Of a stretch of DNA of 64,000 nucleotides, positions 34,301 to 46,300 are shown one piece after another. The notes beneath the pieces are model-generated. The model saw only the letters and a list, made by a program, of their open reading frames with translations, ran no database searches and was not told the origin of the DNA. Within the stretch, counting starts at the first letter, position 1. Each line of letters starts with the position of its first letter. Source of the stretch: Acanthornis magna. Taxonomy: Eukaryota > Chordata > Aves > Passeriformes > Acanthizidae. Where the stretch lies: NCBI GenBank assembly GCA_036785705.1, contig JAWUZG010000351.1:248001-312000 (forward strand), in the 5' to 3' direction. The position numbers were made by a program, and so were the translations under genes.

Positions 34301-37300
34301 TCAAAAAAGCCAGACAGCAGAAAAGGCAGAGAAGTTAACTGATACGTAGAAACAACTGGTAATTATTGAATTAGTCTGAAAAAAAAATGGAGAGTCTTAG
34401 AAATTAAGAAGGCTTTCTGAGGTGGATTTAGCAATTTTTGAGATGATGTTAAATTGGTGAGATAGGCGTAATCCAACTAGGCTTTAAAAAGCAACAGAGT
34501 ACTTTGGCTGCTACTTCATAAATCCCTCAGAAATCAAGAGAATGAGGATCAGCAAGCTGAACTGTAGCCACAGTGCTGGGGAAGTAATCAGTTTTATTGT
34601 GTAATGAAGACACTGGAAGCTAAAGGCACAAAGAATTACAAGATTTCTCAGTTTTCAAATTGCTGAGAGCTGCAGTAAGGAAAATGATACAAGAGTCAGC
34701 AGTGAGAAAAAAGTTTTAATTTTGTGCCAAGACTTCATTTTGAAGGATTCAACACTACAAATCTTTGGCACAGCCAGGAGCAGAGACAAGCAGAGACAGG
34801 AAACTGAGAAATTTCAGGGAGATTTGGTTATGGGTGGAAGTTGCAAACAATGTCATTTCAGGTTTAGTAACTGGTTTCATGCTAACACACAAAACACAAA
34901 GAATTATAAAAGCTAAAAGAAAGTAAATCTGCAGTTAGACAAGATGAATCAATCATTCATTGAGTGGTCTGAAAAAGGAGCAGTGCAGCTTATTTCCATA
35001 CTCCACCATTATGGTGGGACAGTGCAATAAATGCTCCTAATCTTACAACCAGCAGTGAAGAGTTTTGGGAATGGAGACTAACTCTGTTTACCTGAGCTGC
35101 TTTGAAGTTGCAGCTGCTGCTGGGTCAAAACATAGGTACATTTCTTACCAGGTAATCACACGTTGGCCGAAATGCGTTAGTTCCACACACGCAGAGAAAA
35201 GTATCATTCAGCTGTTGCAAGACATGCACGTTATTACGACACTCCGTCTGTAACAGAGTGGAGTTGCAGTGTTTTAAAATCTTTCTCTTCTTTCTCATGG
35301 AGAATAGAGATAACTTGCATTCTTGTGCTTTCTAATCTCATTGTTTTGGTACTGGACACTTCAGCATTGTAACCAATCATTATAGGGGGTGGAAAAACTA
35401 TCGGCCAATAATTATTAGACTATTAATGGATATATAAAGAAGTTCTTGTAAATAAAGTTTCTCTTTTCGCCATCTTGTGTGCTGCCTGCCTGACTTCCCT
35501 GCGAGCTTCCGCGAACCTCCACGAATATCAGAAAATCAGAACAACAACAGAGGATGAGGAAAGGACTAGCTCTGACAAACCACAGTCTCCACATTCCAAC
35601 ATAAACAAACAATGTGCTGCCAGCTCGTCCATCGCCACGACTTGTGCCACATCACAGCGGCGAGCCTGGGTGACACACACGTGACGTTGGGACACCATCT
35701 CCCCACAGTCTCCAGGAACTCTAATCAATCCTGCAGCAGCTGTTTCCTCCAGCCAGGAGTGGGCAGCTGCCACATTACCCTAGCAGGGTACCATGCTCAG
35801 CAGGGTCCATCCCCTGTTTGATGGAAGGACAAGCTCCAAACACACATCCAATCCATGGGAACAACGAGCTAAATGTGAAGGGACTTTTGGACTTTGTCAG
35901 CCCTTGTACACCTCGATGAAACAGCGACAGCCAAGGTTGTTTCCTAAGTGCAAAACCTCTAATACCCTTAAATTAGCTACAAAGCTTTGTCACTTATAGC
36001 CATCCTTTTTTCTTTTTTCCCAGTCCTTGATATCATCCAAGGAAGCTCCTTAATATCTTTTGCTCTAAAATAGAACAAGGAGTTTGAGCAAAACCCTTAA
36101 TAAAGGATACAATAAAAATTCAGAATAATTATGACGTAAAACAACTCCAAACACCCACTTAAAAAGAGTGAAAAAACCCAGAATCAACAACAGCCCTTAA
36201 TTCTTGCTGGTACACTGCCAGATCCCAACACTGAACTGTTGTTCCACGGACTTCTTAAGCAAGTTTAAGCTCTGGCCTTACTGTTCCTTCTCATGAGACA
36301 AACTAGGTATTTCTGTGACTGTATGGGAGAAAACTGCAGGGGGGGAAGAGAGTAAAACCAGTTTTCTACCAGACCAGGCCCTTGAACAGCTTCATGAATG
36401 CTTTCTGCTGGCATTATACAGCACAGTGCTGATGGGTGGGGGAGAGAACTGTAAGTGAGAAGTGTAAGAAATAGGAGTAGTGGCTTAATACCTTGACTCT
36501 TTTGAAACTATTGCGCTGTGCAAAACATCATGGCTACAACATAAACTTGACTCCTAGAAGGTCAGAAGTACAGTGAGGAAAAAGCATGGCTGGCAGTAAG
36601 TGTCAGTTGCTAAACTGGGAGCAGGAAAAAATAAAAGAAAATTAATTCAGAGCTCTGTCAATAGATGTATTAATGGGATCTGCAGTATACCCCAATAATT
36701 TCTGAGAGAACTTGTGGAGATTCACAGACAGTCTGCTAAACATATGCACATACATAGAAGAGAAAATCGTATCTCATATTCATCACAGCTGTATGTGAGT
36801 ATTACTAGTAGCAACCCCAACTGAACTGGAAAACAAAAATAATATTCTCTGATCCCATCCTGAAGAGATAGACAAGGAGGAAACAGACCTTAAATGTCTG
36901 CCACACCTCATGTACCAATAATGTCCTGATGGTCACCAGTGCACAGTCAAGGAAAAGAAGTCACTAGTCAGAGGGAGAGAGCCACTTCCACCCTGATGAA
37001 GCATACGAATGCAGGGTAACTATCAGGCCTGCATGCAGCATTTGGGGTTTTTTAACAGTGTGAACCAAAGAAGCTGCAAGTTCGAGCATCACATCCCTCA
37101 AGTGCAGAGTAGGTCTGCTTTTTGTATTCATAGCACTTGCAGACTTCTACTTTCAAACCTGTGCTAAAGGCCTGACCATCAGTCTTGCCCAGCAAATCCC
37201 TGCTTTACTGCATGAATGGTATTGCACAAATATACTAAATGAAGTAGTATTACAAAACAGAAAGGTACATCCACATACAACTAGCTCGAGTAAATCATCT

Positions 37301-40300
37301 CCACAGAGACGCAAAAGGAGCAGGCCAGCTCCTGGCAGTCATGCGGAGTCAGTGGTTCCCACAAACACCACGGGACCCTGCCGAGCTGGCAGGTCTGGCT
37401 GCTCTCTGAGTCACACCCGCCAAGCAACACAACACACGGATCTACACTTAGTGAAAAAATACACTGGCCTAATAAAAAGCCCCTATGCTCTAAAGCAAAG
37501 CATTTCAAATTAATCATTCATTCCGTTAAATCAAATGCGTTGACGGAATTATTGCAGTAACAAAACACAACAGTTGCTATCAATTACTTCAGTGAAAGCT
37601 GTATCTTTTATTGTCTTAATGGAAAACCATGAACGTTAAGCACACATCATGGTGTGTTCATGTTTTCGAACATTCAAATAATATTCAACAACAAAAAATG
37701 AAGAACTAAGAATTTTTAAAAAAAGACTAAGCATTGTTTCTAACGCTCAAGTTAATAAAAAAAATTTAAGTGATTATCTTGACATTTTAATTTCAAACAG
37801 TTGGACAAATTCTTCTTTTAACGTCACTCCTCTTGAAGTAAAATGTGTAAGATCTTTCTCAACTTTCAATAAAAGTACATACCTGTTCTGATTTGCCCTT
37901 GAGTACACATTGAGTCCTTTTATCTTCTGTGACCTTCCAGTGTAACTAAGTGAAAAAACATGCAACAAAAAGCACATTGAAAGTACTTGAATTCAATGCA
38001 AGGTCTGAAAATCTTGCAGTGACCCACATAAGAAAAGGCAATCCTAATACTATCTAGAGCAAATGCAAGACATTTTGCAGGCAGCATTTCAAGGTTCAAA
38101 GCCATTTTTTCCCAAGGAGGTGACATTTTGAAATCCATGTGCCTTAAGCAGAACCGAACTACCGTCTTTTGGGTTCATAATGACAATTCCCCACAAATTG
38201 CTAACCAACTTTTCATTACCATATGCCTTAGGGAAATGAAACTGCAATTGGTTTAAGTATTTTTGCAATTTGAAGTACTTCCTAAGACTTGAATAAAAAA
38301 CACTTGGGGAAGAGGAATCCAAGAAAACTTACTGGACCAATTTTCATTATACTGAGTACAACTTCACAGCTACGTTTTATATGCTGGTGAAAGTGCCCAC
38401 CACCACCCATGAAAATTCAGATTAACAGAAGACAGCCCACTCCTGACAGTAAGAAAACACCCAAGGAGACCTCTAATGACTTGTTTATATCTAAGCTCTC
38501 CCTTCTTCCTCTCTTTTACTCTGTAAAACCTTCCAGAAATAGTATTGGAGTAGCCCATACAGAGTAATTTCTCTTTCAGATACCTATTTGCCTAAAATGC
38601 AATGCTACTGATATCAGGAAATTAAGTCAAATTTGGAGTATGATTTTTACATGGAGGATAATGTATTAAAAGGCATACCTCGTGCTGCTTCTCAGCAATA
38701 TTCACTGCATTTAAGGCAAAGATCACTTCCCTGGCTCCTACAAATAGAACATTTTTGTCTTCACTTAACAGCAAGACTGAATAGTTTGACACTTTTGATT
38801 CCTTAAAATGTATTAGCTGGACCTCTGTCAAAATGAAAAAAAATAGCACCTCATGAAAAAACACAATCACTTAGGGCCAAGCTTATGAATCATTTTTTCT
38901 AAGTTTTCCAACAGCTGTTGGATAATCTGAAAACAACAAAGGTTAGTTCAGACAACCTGTGTAAAAGACAAGGGACCCCTCAGAAGCTTGATTCAGCAGA
39001 AACAGCAGCTTCCATCAGCAACATCAAAATCCCTTGTCCCCACTTTCTCATTCCATTTCAAATGATCAAGTATTTCCTCTTGTGCTGATCCCTATAACTC
39101 ACTTCCTTGATTTTTTTTTTTTCTACCTGCTTTTTCTAAACTTCCATTTTTCACATCCACTGTCAGGACATTCCTCACCTTTTCCTTTCCATAGACCAAT
39201 CCATGGAAAATCAGGTCAGTCACCACATCCCTTGCACCTGCCCTGAACAAATCTTACAAAATATCCTGCACCTTAACACAACTCTTCAGCATATTGTCAT
39301 AACAGAAGACACAGAAGCAAATAAGACACCATTTGCAGCTGATTGTAAAGTGACAACCAGAGAAGAAATGCACACAAAATAAGAGCATGAGGGAAAAAGT
39401 CAATATGAAAAGAAATAAGATGAGAAGAAGAGGAGACATGAGAGAAAAGGCAGTGGAATGAGGAAGCATGCAGAATGGACCGGAATGGCTTGGGGAAAGG
39501 TGACACCAACTGACTAATGTGAAAGAGTAATTTTTCTGAATGTACAACCATAATGTAAAAACGACTGAAAGCTTGGGAGACTACATTTTGTACAGGAAAG
39601 CACAAGATTAATTAAGCATGGCTTTTTAAGATACAGATGAAAACAGTGTACTAATACTTCCAATTCTATCATGAATAATTGCACATTTTCAACTATAATA
39701 CTCCAGAAACATTAATTTTAAACTAGAGTCTCCAGCATGTAATTTTGAAATCTTTTACCTTGCAGGAAAATTTTCCCCAAATGGATGAACGGGTTCATCC
39801 CTGAACTAAATTCCCTCTCCTATTCAAAGTAGGTTTCCAACACTTAAATGCAACAATCCTTAGCACACAGAGAGAGAAACAGCAGGAATGAAAATGAACT
39901 CCATTTCTTTTAACTAATTTGGAGATGAGTCTGCAGCACCTTGCTATACCATTAAATAGCAATGTGCCAAATTTTAACTACAGGATCGAAGCATCAAGGA
40001 GTCTAAGAAGGAACTACAAGTCTCACTTAGGCCACCCTTTCTGAAAGGCTGCATGAGCAAGTCACTAATTGCTATACCAATATACATGAAAAACACTTCC
40101 TACAGTCATGTCATCATTTTCTTTTTCCTACTACATTCTTAATCTCCATCTATCTTTTCCTACAGAATGACTGCTCAGAATTTAATACCCTTATTTAAGA
40201 TCGCTTCATCATATGGCAATGTACTTGTCAGGGTTTGTTCAGTTACTGCACACTTGGGTAAGTAATCAATTGCTGCTTACTAATATTAAAGAAGGACCCA

Positions 40301-43300
40301 AAGAAAAAAATCTCTTAAAACTTAAAGGATCCATGCCACATGGGGCATGGGGGTGGGGGGGAGGAGAAAGTAAGAAAGAAAATGCATATCTTCACAAACA
40401 CAGGAAATAACTACTCTATAATCCTTGCTCTGGAGTTCTTTCCAGTCCCAGGCTAAATTAGTAAACCAAAAACTAAAGGATCCTCTGATTTCTACTACTT
40501 CTCTTTGCATCATACTTGCAGACTCCTGGTTATTGTCTTGGGAGATTATGAATATGTGCTGCAATTTCAAATACAGGAAAAGCACTGTTTTGTCAAAGAC
40601 TTTCATATCTAGGCACCATGAAATGCTGTTGGAAGAGGGCCAAATGCTTCTTTTCCCTTCACCTGGTGATTCATCTAGTGCTCAGGATGGCTTGGTGCCA
40701 AAATTGATTATTAGGTGGAGAGGTGCATTTTGCTCATGTGTTCAGACTCCAGGTAAAAATAATTAGTTTAAAACAAAATACACCTATTGGGATTTTCTCT
40801 CGAAGCAAGTTTCACCTGCAATATCCTTCAGCTGAGAAACCTAAATTGATGATCTTTTCTTATCCGGGGAAGTTGAAACAGAAGTTAGAGAGACTACTAT
40901 CAAACTTTTAAACTTTCTTGGGGAAAAAGGATTAAGAGTATCAAAAGGAAAATTACAATTTGTGGAATCAGAAGTAAAGTATCTCAGTCATTTAATAAGT
41001 AAAGGAAGCTAAAAACTAAATCCTGAGTGGATTGCGGGGATTTTATCTCTCCCCCCTCCTTCTTCAAAGAAGGAAGTTAGAAGGCTGCTTGGATTATTGG
41101 GATATTGTAGACTGTGGATTGAAGGGTATACACAGGCAGTAAAATTCTTGTACGAAAAATTGACAGAGGGGGACAATATAAAATGGACTAAAGATGATAT
41201 TAAATTAGAAGAACTAAAGATTAAGCTAGCCTCAGTACCTGCTTTGGGTTTACCCTCATTAGAAGAACCTTTTCATCTGTATGTGAACATAAAAAGTGGA
41301 GTAGCCCATGGAGTCTTAGTTCAGGAATGGGGAGGAGTGAAAAGGCCAATAGCTTATTTATCTAAAATGCTAGATCTAGTAAGCCATGCCTGGCCAGTGT
41401 GTGTACAAGCTATAGCAGCTACTGCCATTCGAGTAGAAGAGAGTCGTAAACTTACTTTTGGAAGCAAGTTAATTGTGCATAGTCCTCATGCAGTCAGGAG
41501 CGTGTTAAATCAGAAAGCTGAAAAATGGTTAACCGATTGCAGAATGTTAAAATATGAAGCAATTCTAATAGACAGTGATGACTTGACATTAGAAGTAGAC
41601 AAAAGTTTAAACCCAGCTCAATTTTTATATGGAGAACCAGAAAGTGATTTAATACATAACTGTTTAGAAACTATACAATATCAAACTAAGGTTTGGGAAG
41701 ATCTAGCAGAACAGGCCCTCCCAGAAGGGAGAAAAATATATGTTGATGGTTCATCTAGATGCCTACAAGGAAAAAGAATGTCAGGATATACTTTAGTAGA
41801 TGGAGAAAATATGCAGACTATTGAAAAAGGGAAATTGCCTTCACATTGGTCAGCTCAAACTAGTGAATTATATGCTCTAAAGAGAGCATTGGAATATCTA
41901 GCAAAAGAAAAAGGAACCATATATACTGATTCAAAATATGCCTTTGGAGTAGTACATACTTTTGGGAAAATTTGGGAAGAAAGAGGATTACTAAATTCTA
42001 AGGGAAAAGGATTAATACATGAAGGACTGATTTTAGAGGTTTTAGAAGCACTAAAGTTGCCAGAAGAAATAGCAGTAGTACATGTTAAGGGACACCAAAA
42101 GGGAATGACCCCAGAAATAAGAGGGAATAATTTGGCAGACCAAGAAGCTAAAGATGCAGCAGAGAATGGGACCAAAAAAATCTTGTTAATTTTGACTCCA
42201 GATAAGGAAGAACCGGAAATTCCAAAATTTAGTGAAGCAGAAGAAAAGGAATTAAGTAAGATTGGGGGAAAGCAAGATCCATCTGGCAAATGGAAACTCC
42301 CTGATGGAAGGCAGTTACTTAATAAACCGCTTACTAGAAAAGTATTAGAAGGCTTGCATCAAAAGACTCATTGGGGTACTCAGGCTTTGTGTGATCACTT
42401 TTTAAGGAATTATGGGTGCATTGGGGTCTTTGGATTAGCAAAGCAAGTAACTGAGAAATGCATAACTTGTCAAAAAGTAAATAAAAAAGTAATGAGAAAA
42501 ACAACCCCAGGAGGTCACGAGTTAGCTCTGCAACCATTTCAAAGTATCCAAGTAGATTTTACTGAACTCCCTCAAGTACAGAAGTGGAAATTTTTATTAG
42601 TAATAATAGATCATTTAACTCATTGGGTGGAAGCTGTCCCCACTGTCAGAGCTACAGCTAATGTAGTATGTAAAACCCTTTTAGAACAAATTATTCCCAG
42701 ATACGGAATGGTTAATAGAATAGACTCAGATAGAGGAACACATTTTACTTCAAATGTACTACAACAAATAGTAGTACAGTAGGGAATAAAATGGGAATCA
42801 CATACCCCATGGCAACCACAGAGTTCGGGCCAGGTAGAAAGAATGAACCAGACTTTAAAAAGAGCTCTAACAAAACTGATGATTGAAACACAGATGTCCT
42901 GGGTAAAATGTTTACCATTGGCTCTACTGAGAATCTGAACACAACCCAGGTCAGACCCGGGAGTGTCACATTATGAGACGATGTTTGGGTTGCCTTTTTT
43001 AACCACACAACATGAAACTGCTACTTATGAAGAAGAGGAAATGAGTGTTAGAAAATGTGTCATCACCACTGCAAAAACACTTGAAAATTTGCGGTTAAAA
43101 GGGATAATCCCTCAAACCACTCCCTTAGAATTTAAAATTCATAATATCCAACCAGGGGAATGGGTATTAGTGAAATCGTGGAGAGAACAATCTTTAACCC
43201 CATAGGGGGAAGGTCCTTTTCAGGTACTACTGACAACTGAGGCAGCGATCTGGACCAGGGAAAGAGGATGGATCCACACCAGCAGAATTAAAGGACCTGT

Positions 43301-46300
43301 GGAAGAACCTAAGGAGTGGACTCTAACCTCTAAGCCAGGCAATACCAGGTTGACTCTTAAGAGAGGACTTGGTGGTAATGAACTGGGAAGACCCAAATGA
43401 TCCAAGGGAGGTACCGAGAATCACAAATAATTGGAAAATAAGGTCAAGTTTATATCAGCGGTTTCAAGTACCATCTGGACAAGTTTTGAGAAACCTCTGA
43501 TACCCGCCTTGGGGAGGAATACTTCCACCCCAAACTGGAGGATCAGGACTATTTCGAACAAAGGGTCCTTACGTTTTAGCCTTAGCCTGTGATTTATATA
43601 AAGAAGAAAACAGACTGTATCCTAATCTCAAGGAGATATTACAACCTTCTTCAATGCCATACCACATACCTTGTCTGGTTCATCGGACATGCTAGCTGGG
43701 TTAAATGTAACTGCATACATTGTGGGAAAAACTGGTATTGTCATTCACAAAAATGGCAAGCTCATTGCATGAAGTGTCGAGAGCGAAATTCACTCCCTAT
43801 CCAGACAGAACTAGGGTTAACTCAAATAATAACTTTGCTCTGTGGGTGGGAATTTCGAGTACCTGTTGAATGGGAAGTACCCGAGGAACAATGGGAAACC
43901 ACAGTTAAAAAGTGTCGAAGGCGATTTGCTTGGAAACTAATAAGGAGGAAGTGACAAGGAAATAGAGGGCAAGACCGGATTGACCACTGTACTCGCCACC
44001 GAGAAGATTCTATACCCCTGCTATGGGCAGCAACCCCATAGGCATGGGAGGTGGGGTTATAAGCCATACCGGACCTCTACTATTCCTCCTTGTGTCATTC
44101 ATTCTTTGCCTTTTCCCTTATGGGACACAAGCAAAATCGTGTTGCAAATGCTACTGGACACTTTACTGGGAAAGAACCCGAGGTTCCTTTTTTTTACCCA
44201 TACTCATGTTAGCAATCAATGCTATGATCCATCCAAATTAGCTACTTGCACACAAAATGGGAAAAGATACTGGATTGCGGAAAACTTAGGAACAAGTGGT
44301 GGTAGGTTAGGAGAAAAATGTCCAAAAGGGGAAAAATGGGTTTGCTTCACTTTTGCCCTTAGTAACCGAGTCCAAGATTTGGTAAAGGAGCAAACAGTAA
44401 ACAAAAAGGTGAAACCAACCCAGAAATCCAACCCTGTATCAACCCCACATCAGGATTTGTATACAAAACTCAAACAACAATTGGAAAAAGAAATGGAAAT
44501 CTCAGGAATAGGGAAAAACCTGTTTGTAGAACTGGGGGAAAGAATAAGTAAGGAACTAAACATTACCAACTGTTGAGTCTGTGGTGGGGCTTTAATGACA
44601 GAGGAATGGCCATGGAAGGGCACTAGCCTAGGCCCTGTAGAACTTCTTAAATGGAACCGAACAAACATGAAAGGAGAAAACCGGCCAGAAGGGTGGATTT
44701 TAAGTTCAATAGTAATAGGAGAAGAGTGCCTTTGGCATACTGGGGAAAACTTCCTTAGCAAAGTAGGAAATACTCCCTGTAAGAGATATAAAGTTAGTAA
44801 CGGAAGTTCTATAGGGTGCATCCCAGAAGAACCAACTCTGTATTGGGCTCAGAAAGGAACCAAAGAAAAAACCTGCAAGTTTAATAATGAAATCAAGCTT
44901 TTTCAATGTAATGATACAGGCAAAAATCCCTATTTTGGAATCCCAGAAATATCCAAATTCTGGGACAATATAAATCAACAGGCTTAAGGATTACTGGAAG
45001 GCACCAGATGGTCTATTTTGGATATGTGGAAAAAGAGCATACCCAAAACTCACCCCCCCGGTGGAAAGGGAGTTGCACTCTGAGGATCATAGAGACAGGA
45101 TTTTTCCTTTTACCAGGACCAGATGGAGATCAATTAGGAGTACCAGTTTACGAGGACCTAAAAAGGAACAAAAGAGAACTGATCGGGGGGTTTCAAAAAT
45201 GGGGAGAGGAGGGCTAGCCTCCTGAATGCATACTGGAAACATATGGGCCAGCCACCTGGGCACAAGATGGGAGCTGGGGTTATCGAACCCCGATTTATAT
45301 GTTAAATCGAATTATAAGACTTCAAGCTGTTGTAGAGATCATAACCAACAAAACTGCTCGGGCACTGGAATTAAAATCAAGTCAACAAAGGCAAACAAGA
45401 GCTGCAGTGTATCAAAATAGGTTGGCTTTAGACTATTTATTAGCTGAAGAAGGGGAAGTTTGTGGAAAATTTAATACATTGGACTGTTTGAAAATTGATG
45501 ATAATGGGGATGCTGTCTTAGATATAGCCAAAGATAACAGAAAAATAGCCCATGTACCGACCCAAAGATGGGAATCAATGCTAAAAGCTAACTGGTGGGA
45601 TAAAGTATTAGGAATAGAATGGTGGAAAAAGCTGGGCTTCTTCCTTTTATGTGCAACAGCTGGTTTGTTATTTCTTCCTTGCTTAATTCCCTATTTTATT
45701 CAACTAATCACCAGTGTAGTCCAAGGAATGCAAGTAGTAATACCTATGGACTCAAAATGGGCCACATCTGAAACAGCACAAAAGATAATGGTGTTAAAGA
45801 AACGAAGAAAAGACCCCTTTGAAGAAGCAAAAATAATATGTGAAAAGAACCAGCGAGAAATGGAAATTAGAAAGCAAGATGTATTGCTCAAGCCAAATAA
45901 TTTATAAAAAACAAAAAAGGGGAATTGTGATGAATACATAATATAGTGTTGGCTTTTCGCAGATATTCATTGTGTGTATGGTTTTATTCTTTTTATATAG
46001 AAGTAGTCTTGTTATAAAGATAGAGGTATATAACCAATGTTTTAATTTCTGTTATTAACTAGATTTCGATATAGTAGTGAAATAACTAATAGAGGTAGTT
46101 TAAAAGACTTTCCTTTACTAACCACACTGCCTGCTTGACTGGATAACACCCAAAGAACAGCACAGAGAAGACCCAACACTGATACCTGACTATCAGCCAT
46201 AACCAGATGCAAGGACCATGGAGAAAAGCTCAAACTGGAGATGATAACCAAGACTGGAAGAAACCACAGCCAAAACCACACATGCTCTAAAAAGGCGGGA

